Source: DASUAS01 sp963809795 (GTDB lineage: Bacteria; Actinomycetota; Acidimicrobiia; IMCC26256; DASPTH01). Taken from it: DNA of 64,000 nt. Both the position numbers and the translations under genes were made by a program. Below, in pieces: positions 18,235 to 26,491 of the stretch. The number at the start of each line of letters is the position of its first letter. The stretch's first letter is position 1. Under the pieces are notes generated by a model that searched no databases, was not told where the DNA came from, and was given only the letters and a program-made list of their open reading frames with translations. The stretch covers positions 1 through 64,000 of the forward strand of contig CAWELN010000016.1 of the NCBI GenBank assembly GCA_963809795.1. The letters are read 5' to 3'.

Positions 18235-19121
18235 TCACGGCAGCGGGCGGAGCCATCCGCGGGTGCCCAGCTCGGGATGCAGCACGTCCTCGCTCCAGAG
18301 GATCTGTCCGGTTGTGACGCTCGGGTCGGCGAGCGCGAGCCGCACCGTCGCCTCCGCGAAGTCGTCGGCGCTCGCCCAGTCATCGTCGCCCTGGTAGGCG
18401 ACGAGGTTCCCGGGCGTCAGCACCGGCTCCGACGGCAGCAGTGCGTTCACCGCGATGTTGTGCGGCGCCATCTCGAACGCCACCGCCTCGGTGAGGTGGT
18501 GCATGGCGGCCTTGTTGCCGCCGTACGCGAAGCCGGTGGGTGTGCCCGCGCGCTCGTAGGGGCCCTCGCCCGGGACGAACGCGGCGAGCGAGCTGATGTT
18601 GACGATGCCGCCCCGGCCGAGCTCGAGCATGTCCGGCAGCACCAACTGCATGAGGCGGTAGCTCGCGAACAGGCCGATCTGGAAGTGGAGGCGGTATCCC
18701 TTCAGCGGGAAGTCGAGGAACGAGCCCGCGCGCGTCGACGTCGTGCGCGTCGGCGCGGGTGCCGGCGACGCGGGCGCCGGAGCGTCGGCGGACGGCGGGC
18801 GCCCGGGCACGGTGAGGGCGGCGTTGTTGACCAGGAGGTCGATGGGCCCGAGCGCGCCGCGCGCTTCGGCGACCAGCCGCTCGACGTCGTCGTCGCGCGC
18901 GAGGTCGGCGCGGATCGCCACCGCCCGGCCGCCTTCGGCCTCGATGGCGGCCACGGTGTCGTGGATGGTGCCGGGCAGGCGGGCGTCGAACACGGCCTCG
19001 GTGCGGGCGGCCACCGCGACCGCGGCTCCCTCCCCGCGAAGGTGCGCGCGATCGCCTCACCGATGCCGCGACTCGCGCCGGTGACGATCGCGACCCGGCC
19101 CTCGAGGCGGCGGTCGGTCAC
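18235..19121 (-). CDS. SDR family oxidoreductase with a single-base frame slip
   Basis: GTG 19121 gives VTDRRLEGRVAIVTGASRGIGEAIARTFAG, with the TGxxxGIG cofactor motif. The frame must then slip at the CCCC run 19032-19035 (one missing base) to give GAAVAVAARTE and continue to the stop at 18235. NNAALTVPG, the catalytic YGGNK and LLPSEPVLTPG are SDR landmarks. A proline/alanine-rich stretch (PPSADAPAPASPAPAPTRTT) is inserted after the NNA motif, longer than usual. The start overlaps the stop of the thioesterase, so the two genes are translationally coupled. Substrate unknown; it could act on an acyl-CoA-derived intermediate. Confidence 0.75.
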
Positions 19122-19999
19122 ATCACCGTCCGGTACCGGCTGCCGTCGGCCATCGACGGGTCGGCGAAGAAGCGGATCATGTTGGTCTGCACGTAGGAGG
19201 CGACGTAGCGCGCGTCCTCGGTGAACACGTCGGCCGTCCCGAACGAGCGGCCACGGCCGGCGTACGGGCACTCGTGCGCGAGCAGCAGCCACTCGTCGGC
19301 GCGGAACGGCTCGTGGAACACGATGGTGTGCGCGACCACCCCGGTCGAGAGCCCGCGGTGGGCGTCGTCCTGGTTGATGCCGGCATGGGGTCGCAGGGCG
19401 GTGCCGATCAGGAACCCGTCGGTGGCCCACGCGAGCGCGGCCCGGTGCACCGCGGGGGTGTCGGGCAGCGACGGCGCCCTCGTCCAGAGGAACGTCTCGG
19501 CCGGACCGACGGGCGCGTCGACGTTCCAGAGGTCGACGTCGTCGACGATGCGGACGTCGGCGCCCGGGTACACGAGACCGCCCGGCCCGCTGGGCGCGGC
19601 GTCGTCGGGCCCGGGGACCCTCGGCATCGTCACGTCGTGGCGCACGACGTCGGGTTCGTCGGCGTCGAGCAGCACGATGAAGCGCGCGCACAATCGGTCG
19701 CCCTGCCAGGCGGTCACGGTGTCGCTGGCGAACGAGCGCCCGTCGTGCATCGGGTCGATCAGCAACTCCGTGCTCGCGTCGATGCGACCGGGGCGCGCGA
19801 ACACGGCCTGGATGGAGCGGACGTCCTTGCCCGGATGGCGCAGCGAGGTGACCACGATGGCCTGGGCCAGGAGCTGGCCACCGAAGACGACGTCGCGCTG
19901 ACCGGCGTCGCCGGTGTTCGCGACCGCGTAGCGGTGCTCGTCGACGCGCTCCGGCCACAGTGCCGCGGGGATGTCGGGGAGCTCGGAGTGATCGGGCAC
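19118..19999 (-). CDS. acyl-CoA thioesterase II (TesB-like)
   Basis: The 293-aa double-hotdog protein starts at GTG 19999. VVFGGQLLAQAIVVTSLRHP and SIQAVFARPGRID are the first hotdog; DGRSFASDTVTAWQGD is the conserved TesB segment. The second half carries HAGINQDDAHRGLSTGVVAHTIVFHEP and RGRSFGTADVFTEDARYVASYVQ. It hydrolyses acyl-CoA to free acid and CoA. A leaderless -10 lies 6 nt upstream. The SDR follows with overlapping stop and start. Confidence 0.8.
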   Translation of the reverse strand: MPDHSELPDIPAALWPERVDEHRYAVANTGDAGQRDVVFGGQLLAQAIVVTSLRHPGKDVRSIQAVFARPGRIDASTELLIDPMHDGRSFASDTVTAWQGDRLCARFIVLLDADEPDVVRHDVTMPRVPGPDDAAPSGPGGLVYPGADVRIVDDVDLWNVDAPVGPAETFLWTRAPSLPDTPAVHRAALAWATDGFLIGTALRPHAGINQDDAHRGLSTGVVAHTIVFHEPFRADEWLLLAHECPYAGRGRSFGTADVFTEDARYVASYVQTNMIRFFADPSMADGSRYRTVM

Positions 20000-20005
20000 G
20001 AGCGC

Positions 20006-20011
20006 AGCATA
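20006..20011 (-). promoter_or_regulatory. -10 element TATGCT, probable leaderless start
   Basis: TATGCT on the minus strand lies 6 nt before GTG 19999 of the thioesterase, with no ribosome-binding site between. Confidence 0.45.
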
Positions 20012-20104
20012 CGAAGATGCAGCGGAGTCGTGCCCGGAGGGCGGGACGACGCAGCGGAATCGACCATGAGAGTGGAGATGCAGCGGAGTCGTGCCCGGAG
20101 GGGG
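20012..20104. repeat. dispersed intergenic repeat, two copies (61-bp period)
   Basis: The unit AGATGCAGCGGAGTCGTGCC, continuing CGGAGGGCGGGACG, starts at 20015 and again at 20076; the second copy is shortened. CGTGCCCG and CGGGACG form a short stem around GAGGG. The same unit in opposite orientation is found at 32133-32296. Both loci are divergent promoter regions. Confidence 0.7.
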
Positions 20105-20180
20105 ATCGCCGGGCCCGGTGTGCGGCTCCGGGGATCGCGCGTAGGGTGGATGCAACGACGCCATCTGGGGGAAGCCCACC

Positions 20181-21467
20181 ATGGACATGAACGACCTCAT
20201 CCTCGTCAGTGTCGACGATCACGTGGTCGAGCCGCCCGACATGTGGGAGCGCCACGTGTCGAAGGCCGACCTCGAGCGCGCGCCACGGGTGATCCACAAG
20301 GACGAGCTCGAAGCCGACGTGTGGACCTTCGAGGGCATCGAGATCCCCAACGTCGGGCTCAACGCCGTCGCCGGCCGACCGCCCGAGGAGTACGGCTTCG
20401 AGCCGACCGCGTTCGACGAGATCCGCCGGGGCGCCTACGACATCCACGAGCGCATCCGCGACATGAACGTCAACGGCCTGCTCGGGTCGATGTGCTTCCC
20501 GTCGATGACCGGCTTCTGCGGCCAGCTCTTCAGCCGCACGCCGGACCGCGAGCTCGGCTTCCGCCTGCTGCAGGGGTACAACAACTGGCACATCGACGAG
20601 TGGTGCGGCACCTATCCGGGCCGGTTCATGCCGCTGGCCATCGCGCCGATCTGGGACCCCGAGCTCATGGCCGCCGAGGTGCGCCGGGTCTCGGAGAAGG
20701 GCTGCCACGCGGTCACGTTCTCGGAGAACCCCACCAAGCTCGGCTACCCGAGCTTCCACACCGACCACTGGGACCCGTTCTGGCGCGCCTGCGAGGAGAC
20801 CGGCACCGTCGTCTGCCTCCACATCGGTTCGTCGTCGTCGATCGCGGTGACCTCCGACGACGCGCCGGTCGACGTGATGATCACGGTCACGCCGGTCAAC
20901 ATCCTGATGTGCGCGGCCGACCTGATCTGGTCGCAGATCTTCCGCAAGTTCCCGAACCTGCGGATCGCGCTCTCCGAGGGCGGCATCGGGTGGATCCCGT
21001 ACTTCCTCGACCGCATCGACTTCACCTACCAGCACCACAAGGCGTGGACGCACCAGGACTTCGGCGACAAGCTGCCGAGCCAGGTGTTCCACGAGCACAT
21101 CGTCACCTGCTTCATCGACGACCCTGCAGGGCTGAAGCTGCTCGACGACGTCGGCATCGACATGGTCACGTGGGAGTGCGACTACCCGCACTCCGACTCC
21201 GCGTGGCCGAACGCGCCCGAGGTCTTCATGAAGACCTCGGGTCACCTCGCCGACGACGTCATCAACAAGGTGACGCACGAGAACGCGATGCGCATCTTCC
21301 GGTTCGACCCGTTCGCGCACCGCGCCAAGGAGCAGAGCACGGTCGGCGCCCTGCGCGCCGAGGCGGGCGACGTCGACGTGGTCACGCGCAGCCCGCGGCA
21401 GAAGCGCTCCGACACCAACATCAGCGCGTTCGTCGACACCGCGTCGAGGGTGCTGCAGAACGACTGA
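20181..21467 (+). CDS. amidohydrolase family (TIM-barrel metal hydrolase/decarboxylase)
   Basis: The 428-aa product starts MDMNDLILVSVDDHVVEPPDMW. The early DDHVVEP metal motif, a central CLHIGSS segment, RIALSEGGIGWIPYFLDRIDF and the late WECDYPHSDSAWP (metal-binding Asp) are the hallmarks of the Amidohydrolase_2 (ACMSD-like) family. These enzymes hydrolyse or decarboxylate with a divalent metal. GGGGGAAG upstream is a plausible ribosome-binding site. Such genes are common in actinobacterial steroid and aromatic catabolism; the substrate here is unknown. Confidence 0.8.
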   Translation: MDMNDLILVSVDDHVVEPPDMWERHVSKADLERAPRVIHKDELEADVWTFEGIEIPNVGLNAVAGRPPEEYGFEPTAFDEIRRGAYDIHERIRDMNVNGLLGSMCFPSMTGFCGQLFSRTPDRELGFRLLQGYNNWHIDEWCGTYPGRFMPLAIAPIWDPELMAAEVRRVSEKGCHAVTFSENPTKLGYPSFHTDHWDPFWRACEETGTVVCLHIGSSSSIAVTSDDAPVDVMITVTPVNILMCAADLIWSQIFRKFPNLRIALSEGGIGWIPYFLDRIDFTYQHHKAWTHQDFGDKLPSQVFHEHIVTCFIDDPAGLKLLDDVGIDMVTWECDYPHSDSAWPNAPEVFMKTSGHLADDVINKVTHENAMRIFRFDPFAHRAKEQSTVGALRAEAGDVDVVTRSPRQKRSDTNISAFVDTASRVLQND

Positions 21468-21480
21468 CGCCCACCACCAC

Positions 21481-21531
21481 GATTCACTGCGCCACGGCGT
21501 TCGCCGGGCGAAACTGGCGGCGCAATGAATC
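21481..21531. terminator. long imperfect hairpin between amidohydrolase and acyl-CoA synthetase
   Basis: GATTCACTGCGCC (21481-21493) pairs with GGCGCAATGAATC (21519-21531) with one mismatch. An inner TTCGC/GCGAA stem closes on a CGG loop. There is no U-tract. It starts 14 bp after the amidohydrolase stop, so termination or mRNA-end protection is likely; a mobile miniature palindrome is the alternative. Confidence 0.5.
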
Positions 21532-21586
21532 GAGCGGCGTAGTCTCGGGGCTCCGACGAGCCGGCGAGACCAGGGGACGAGCAGCG

Positions 21587-23140
21587 GTGGGCCACGGAAG
21601 CGATCCGATCGACGACGCGACGACGTTCTGGGAGCTGCTCGAGCGGCGCGCCGAACGCACCCCCGACGCGCCGATGCTGATCGACGAGCACGACCGCACC
21701 GTGACCTTCGGCGAGTGCAGGGCCTGGGCCGAGCGGGTGGCCGCCGGCCTCGTCGGCCTGGGCGTCACCGCCGACACGCCCGTGGCCTGGCAGCTCCCCA
21801 CCCGCATCGAATCCATCGTGCTGTCGTTCGCCCTGGCCCGGCTCGGTACCACCCAGCTGCCGATCATCCCGATCTACCGGGAGCGCGAGGTCGGCTCGGT
21901 GCTGGTCCAGGGTGGCGTCCGGTTCTTCGTCGTGCCCGGCACCTGGCGCAACTTCGACTACGAGGCGATGGCGAAGGGCCTGCAGGACAGCACCGGCGAG
22001 CCGTTCGAGATCCTCGTGGTGACCGACACGCTCCCCGAGGGCGACCCCGCCACGCTGCCGGCGCCGCCCACCGACGGTGACGCCGTCCGCTGGCTGTACT
22101 CGACGTCGGGCACGACCGCGGCGCCGAAGTGCGTGATGCACTCCGACCAGGGGCTGATCACAGGCGGGATGGGACTCGCGCTCGCCATGCGGCCGCAGCC
22201 CGACGACGTGGGCTCGATCGCCTTCCCGTGCACCCACATCGGTGGTCCCGACTACCTGGTCGTGATGCTCGCCTACGGCATGCCGGCCGTGCTGTTGGAG
22301 ATGTTCGAGCCCGCCAAGGCGGTCGAGGTGTTCTCGCGTCACGGGGTGACGATGGCGGGCGGCAGCACCGCGTTCTACCTCGCGTTCCTCAACGAGCAGC
22401 GGAAGGACCCGTCGAAGCCGGTGCTGCCGTCGCTGCGGCTCCTCAACGGCGGCGGTGCGCCGAAACCGCCGGAGGTGTTCCGAGAGGTGCGCGCCGAGAT
22501 GCACATCCCGGTCTGTCACGGCTACGGGATGACCGAGTGCCCGATGATCACGCAGGGCTCGATCGACGACGACGACGAGCAGCTCGCCAACACCGACGGC
22601 GCGCCGGTGCACGGGTGCGTCGTCGAGGTCGTCGGCGACGATCGGCAGCCGGTGCCGGCCGGCGTCACCGGTGAGGTGCGGGTGGGCGGCCCCATGGTGG
22701 CCAAGGGCTACACCGATCCCGAGCTCTCGGCCGCCGCGTTCGGCGCCGACGGCTTCTTCTCCACTGGTGACCGCGGGTACCTGCGTGAGGACGGCCATCT
22801 CGTGCTCACCGGACGCACCAAGGAGCTGATCATCCGCAAGGGCGAGAACATCAGCCCCCGCGAGATCGAGGACCTCCTGCAGACGCACCCGAGCGTGGCC
22901 GCGGTCGCGGTGATCGGGTTGCCCGATCGCGAGCGCGGTGAGCGCGTGTGCGCGGTGGTCGAGACGCCCGCCGGCGCGACCCCGTTGACCTTCGTCGAGA
23001 TGCAGCAGTTCTGCCGGGACGCGGGCCTGATGGCCCAGAAGATCCCCGAGCAGCTCGAGGTGGTCGACGTGTTGCCGCGCAACGCCACGTTGAAGATCCT
23101 GAAGCACGAGCTCGTCGCCCGGTTCAGAGAGGACGCCTGA
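21587..23140 (+). CDS. AMP-binding acyl-CoA synthetase
   Basis: The 517-aa product starts at GTG 21587. ANL-superfamily motifs are in order: P-loop YSTSGTTAAPKCVMHS (about 165-180), GYGMTECPMITQGS, the ATP-binding FFSTGDRGYLREDGHLVLTGRTKELI and the C-terminal lid ISPREIEDLL with a terminal lysine region NATLKILKHEL. It would activate a carboxylic acid as acyl-adenylate and then acyl-CoA. It overlaps the LLM gene (TGATG at 23138-23142), so both are made from one mRNA. Confidence 0.85.
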   Translation: MGHGSDPIDDATTFWELLERRAERTPDAPMLIDEHDRTVTFGECRAWAERVAAGLVGLGVTADTPVAWQLPTRIESIVLSFALARLGTTQLPIIPIYREREVGSVLVQGGVRFFVVPGTWRNFDYEAMAKGLQDSTGEPFEILVVTDTLPEGDPATLPAPPTDGDAVRWLYSTSGTTAAPKCVMHSDQGLITGGMGLALAMRPQPDDVGSIAFPCTHIGGPDYLVVMLAYGMPAVLLEMFEPAKAVEVFSRHGVTMAGGSTAFYLAFLNEQRKDPSKPVLPSLRLLNGGGAPKPPEVFREVRAEMHIPVCHGYGMTECPMITQGSIDDDDEQLANTDGAPVHGCVVEVVGDDRQPVPAGVTGEVRVGGPMVAKGYTDPELSAAAFGADGFFSTGDRGYLREDGHLVLTGRTKELIIRKGENISPREIEDLLQTHPSVAAVAVIGLPDRERGERVCAVVETPAGATPLTFVEMQQFCRDAGLMAQKIPEQLEVVDVLPRNATLKILKHELVARFREDA

Positions 23141-24033
23141 TGAAGTTCACGTTCAACTATCCCGAGCTCAGTGGTCTCGAGCGCGACCTGCTCGACTCCG
23201 GCGAGATCAGCGACGTCGCGGTGGCGGTCGAGCAGGCCGGCTTCGATGCGTTCGCGCTCACCGAGCACCCGATCCCCGGCGCCAACTGGCTTGCCCACGG
23301 CGGTCACCAGACCCTCGATCCGTTCGTCGGGCTCGCGTTCGCCGCCGCGGTCACCGAGCGGATCCGCCTGCTCACCCACCTGTCGGTGGTGCCGTACCGC
23401 AACCCGTTCCTGCTCGCCAAGAGCGCGGCGACGCTGGACCGTTGTTCGAAGGGCCGCTTCATCCTCGGGATCGGCACCGGCTACCACAAGACCGAGTTCT
23501 TCGCCCTCGGCGTCGACTTCGACGAGCGCAACGCGTTGTTCGACGAGGCACTCGAGGTGCTGCCCCGAGCGTGGTCGGGTGAGCCGTTCGACGCCGAAGG
23601 CCTGCACTTCACCGCCAAAGGCGTGATCCAACGGCCGCGACCGGCGCAGAACCCGATCCCGATCTGGATCGGGGGGAACTCCAAGCTCAGTCGCCGGCGG
23701 GCGGCGCGGACGCAGGGTTGGATGCCGATGGGAATCCCGGAGGAGGTCGCGAGGACGACGCGGTCGCCGCACATCGGTTCGGTCGCGCAGCTCGGCGACA
23801 TGATCGCCGAGGTCAAGGACTTCGCGGGTGACCGTGCCGGGGAGCTCGACTTCTCGATGAGCTACATGGGGGACGGCATGGACCAACCGACCAAGGACGT
23901 CGAGCGCCACCGCGAGGCGATCGGCGAGCTGGAGGCGGTCGGGGTCACCTGGGTGAACGTCGGCTCCGGCCCGATGGCGCCCGCGGAGCTCGTCGAGTGG
24001 GTCCAGGCCTTCGGCGAGACCTACTGCACCTGA
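23140..24033 (+). CDS. LLM class F420-dependent oxidoreductase
   Basis: The 297-aa product starts MKFTFNYPELSGLERDLLDSG. AFALTEHPIPGANWL, LLTHLSVVPYRNPFLLAKSAATLDRCSKGRFILGIGTGYHKTEF and IPIWIGGNSKLSRRRAAR are typical of F420-dependent luciferase-like oxidoreductases. It is translationally coupled to the acyl-CoA synthetase, which suggests it acts on the same CoA-activated substrate pathway. Confidence 0.85.
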   Translation: MKFTFNYPELSGLERDLLDSGEISDVAVAVEQAGFDAFALTEHPIPGANWLAHGGHQTLDPFVGLAFAAAVTERIRLLTHLSVVPYRNPFLLAKSAATLDRCSKGRFILGIGTGYHKTEFFALGVDFDERNALFDEALEVLPRAWSGEPFDAEGLHFTAKGVIQRPRPAQNPIPIWIGGNSKLSRRRAARTQGWMPMGIPEEVARTTRSPHIGSVAQLGDMIAEVKDFAGDRAGELDFSMSYMGDGMDQPTKDVERHREAIGELEAVGVTWVNVGSGPMAPAELVEWVQAFGETYCT

Positions 24034-24134
24034 AATCGGCCGGCGACGGTCCACGGGCTGACCGTGGCGTCGAGGCGTCGCGGAACCTGAGGATCCGAGA
24101 AGTGTGCGGCTCGGGCGCGCCTCGGCACGATCCC

Positions 24135-24140
24135 TACGCT
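24135..24140 (+). promoter_or_regulatory. -10 element TACGCT, probable leaderless start
   Basis: TACGCT ends 8 nt before ATG 24149 of the esterase; no ribosome-binding site is visible. Confidence 0.4.
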
Positions 24141-24148
24141 GATCGAAG

Positions 24149-25612
24149 ATGCGACGGTCTCGCACGGTCGGTCTCGCGATCGGGATCCTGGTGGTCCTGT
24201 ACATCCCGGCGGTCACGATCTGGGCGGTGCTCGGGCAGCACCGTTCGGCCCCGTCTCGACCGGCCGACGGCCGGGGCACGACGGCGACGAGCGGCCAGCT
24301 CTCGACCACGACGGCCATACCCCATGGCACCCGCCAGGTGCTCCACGTGCCGCTGCCCGGCTCGACGACCACCCGCGACGTCCTGGTGTACCGGCCCGCG
24401 GTACCCGACAGCGCGGAGCTGCCGGTCCTCTACTTCTTGCACGGTTACCCAGGCTCGGCGTCGGACGTGTTCGATGCCGGGCTGCCGCGGCTCATCGATC
24501 GCCTCGTCGCCGAGGGCTACCCACCGTTCGTGCTCGCCGCGCCGGATGGCAACGGCCTGTCGCACCGCGACACCGAATGGGCCAATGCCGTGGACGGCAC
24601 CGACCAGTTCGAGACGTTCGTCACCGGGAACGTCATCCGGGCCGTGGAGGGATCACACCTCCGCGACCGCACCCGCCGAGCGATCGCCGGTTTCTCGATG
24701 GGTGGGTACGGCGCGGTGAACCTCGCCCTGCGCCATCCGGATCTCTATGGTGAGGTCGTCCCGATCGCGGGCTACTTCCACGTCGACGACCCGTCGGGTG
24801 TGTTCGGGCATCAACTCGCGGCGATCGACGCGAACACGCCGGAGCTCCATCTGACCGATGCGCGTCGCGAGCGCATCCTGGTGGTCGACGGCGACGAGGG
24901 GAGTGACCGCGTCGTGTCGGGTGAATCGCGCCTCTTCTACGAGCAGTTGGTCACTGCCCACGTGCCGGCATCGTACGAGCAGCTCACCGGCGGCCACAGC
25001 TGGACGTTCGTCGCCGACGCGTTCCCTGACGTGGTGCGGTTCCTCGAGGCGGACTGGTCGACGCTGCAACCGCCCGTGCCCGAGGTGCCGGCGATGAATC
25101 GCGTCGAGGCGACGGGACAGTGGCAGGGCGGCCTCGCCGGCGCGAACGTCGAGGTGTCCTTGGTGTCCCCACGCGACCCGCGGGCCGCCCGCCTCGAACA
25201 CCTGCGCGTGGCATTGGGCGCAGCACCGGTCAGCTACGTCGTCCTCACGCTGAGCAACCCGGCGAAGGAATCGGCGCCGGTCTCCCTCTTCAAGGCGTCG
25301 TTCGTCAGCGCCAGGGGCACGACGGTCGACGCCAATCCGGCGCCATCGGTGCTCGACGAGTGGCTCGCGGAAGCAACCGGCCCCGGACGACGTTCGCGTT
25401 CGTCGAGCGGAGCTCCCGGTGATCGGCGGGCGCCCGACGCGTCCGTGATCGCGGACGCGCAACGGCTCGCAGGCGCACTGGCCGGCCAGACGACGGTCGC
25501 ACCGGGTGAGACGAAGACCACGGTGCTCGTCACGACCGCGGTCGTGCGCACCGTCGCGTCGGTCTTCGTCGGCGACAGCTTCGCGGTGGGCACGCTCGAT
25601 CCTGCCGGCTGA
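24149..25612 (+). CDS. membrane-anchored/secreted esterase (esterase D / Ag85-like)
   Basis: The 487-aa product begins with a signal-anchor helix (TVGLAIGILVVLYIPAVTIWAVL). An alpha/beta-hydrolase domain follows: PVLYFLHGYPGSASDVFDAGLP (oxyanion region), the nucleophile elbow GFSMGGYGA (about 180-186), VDGDEGSD and GGHSWTFVADAFP (His). This matches the putative-esterase family related to antigen 85. Residues about 315-487 form an extra beta-like domain (VEVSLVSPRDPRAARLEHLRV) that I do not recognise. It probably acts outside the membrane on an ester or cell-envelope lipid. Confidence 0.75.
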   Translation: MRRSRTVGLAIGILVVLYIPAVTIWAVLGQHRSAPSRPADGRGTTATSGQLSTTTAIPHGTRQVLHVPLPGSTTTRDVLVYRPAVPDSAELPVLYFLHGYPGSASDVFDAGLPRLIDRLVAEGYPPFVLAAPDGNGLSHRDTEWANAVDGTDQFETFVTGNVIRAVEGSHLRDRTRRAIAGFSMGGYGAVNLALRHPDLYGEVVPIAGYFHVDDPSGVFGHQLAAIDANTPELHLTDARRERILVVDGDEGSDRVVSGESRLFYEQLVTAHVPASYEQLTGGHSWTFVADAFPDVVRFLEADWSTLQPPVPEVPAMNRVEATGQWQGGLAGANVEVSLVSPRDPRAARLEHLRVALGAAPVSYVVLTLSNPAKESAPVSLFKASFVSARGTTVDANPAPSVLDEWLAEATGPGRRSRSSSGAPGDRRAPDASVIADAQRLAGALAGQTTVAPGETKTTVLVTTAVVRTVASVFVGDSFAVGTLDPAG

Positions 25613-25687
25613 CACCGTCGGCGCGGGCGAACCCGGGCCGGTCATCGTCTCATCGGGTTCTCACCGGTCGGATGCTCTTGTCACGCG

Positions 25688-26491
25688 ATGGCGAGTCGAC
25701 GGCTCGGGCACGCGTGCCCGGGTACGGAGCAGGCGTCCGGCCCGAGCAGCAGCGCGTCGCCACCGCGTGGTCGTCTGATCGGCGGCGTCCTCTTCGTCAC
25801 CGTCGGCTTGGTGTGGTGGCAGCTCGACGCGTGGCGCGTCACACACGGCGTCATCCGCTGGTTGTCCGAATACTCCCCGTCGCGGTTCGGGCACGGTGCG
25901 ATCTGGACGCTGCCGCTGTCCGCGCTCCTCGTGGGGCACATCACCCTCGCCGGAGTGACCGTCACCTTCTTCGTCGCCGTGGTCGCCCCCTACCTCTACC
26001 TGGCCGGGCCTCTGCGGTCGTTCATGGTGTTCGCGGTCGCTCACATCGGCGCGACCGTGATCGCGTTCGTCGTCATCGCCGCGAGCGTGCTCGTCGTTCC
26101 GGGCTGGAGCCATCGACTCTGGGTCCAGCCCGACTACGGCGCGTCCGCCGGCCTGGTCGGCATCGCCGGCGCGCTCTTCGTGATCCTCTGCTCGCAGCGA
26201 AGATCGCTCGCGGCACGGGTGGTAGGAGTGTTCGCCACGGCGGGCACGACGGCGTTCTTCCTGCACGGGGTCGTCGCCGAGGGGGGACCGGGTCACGGCA
26301 TCGTCGACGTCGAGCACCTCCTCGGCTTGCTCATCGGCGGGCTGCTCGAGTGGTCGTTCCTCCGTCAACGAGCCGACGCGTACCGTCGGGACGCCGTTCT
26401 CGCCGCCACGTTTCGGCGGCACGATCCGCGAGGCGCGGCGCGTGGAGCGACCGCACCGAGGCGCGCCTGTTGGGTGTGTTGGTCGCCGTGA
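25688..26491 (+). CDS. rhomboid-like multi-pass membrane protein, first half of a split MprF-like pair
   Basis: The 267-aa product has about six hydrophobic helices (LIGGVLFVTVGLVWW, ALLVGHITLAGVTVTFFVAVVAPYLYL, MVFAVAHIGATVIAFVVIAAS and others). The G-A-S-A-G-L motif in DYGASAGLVGIAGALF and the HLLGLLIGGLLEW end resemble rhomboid-fold proteins, but proteolytic activity is unproven. Its stop overlaps the next start (GTGA, 26488-26491), so the two proteins are probably made together. The start is uncertain; ATG 25688 is the first candidate. Confidence 0.6.
   Translation: MASRRLGHACPGTEQASGPSSSASPPRGRLIGGVLFVTVGLVWWQLDAWRVTHGVIRWLSEYSPSRFGHGAIWTLPLSALLVGHITLAGVTVTFFVAVVAPYLYLAGPLRSFMVFAVAHIGATVIAFVVIAASVLVVPGWSHRLWVQPDYGASAGLVGIAGALFVILCSQRRSLAARVVGVFATAGTTAFFLHGVVAEGGPGHGIVDVEHLLGLLIGGLLEWSFLRQRADAYRRDAVLAATFRRHDPRGAARGATAPRRACWVCWSP

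Noticed and set aside
18702..21320. Minus-strand reading frame of 872 codons
   Set aside because: It spans three genes on two strands; only its last ~40 codons are real, as the N-terminus of the frame-slipped SDR.
19274..21586. Upstream extension of the acyl-CoA synthetase frame
   Set aside because: The frame is open by chance through the thioesterase and amidohydrolase genes; homology starts at GTG 21587.
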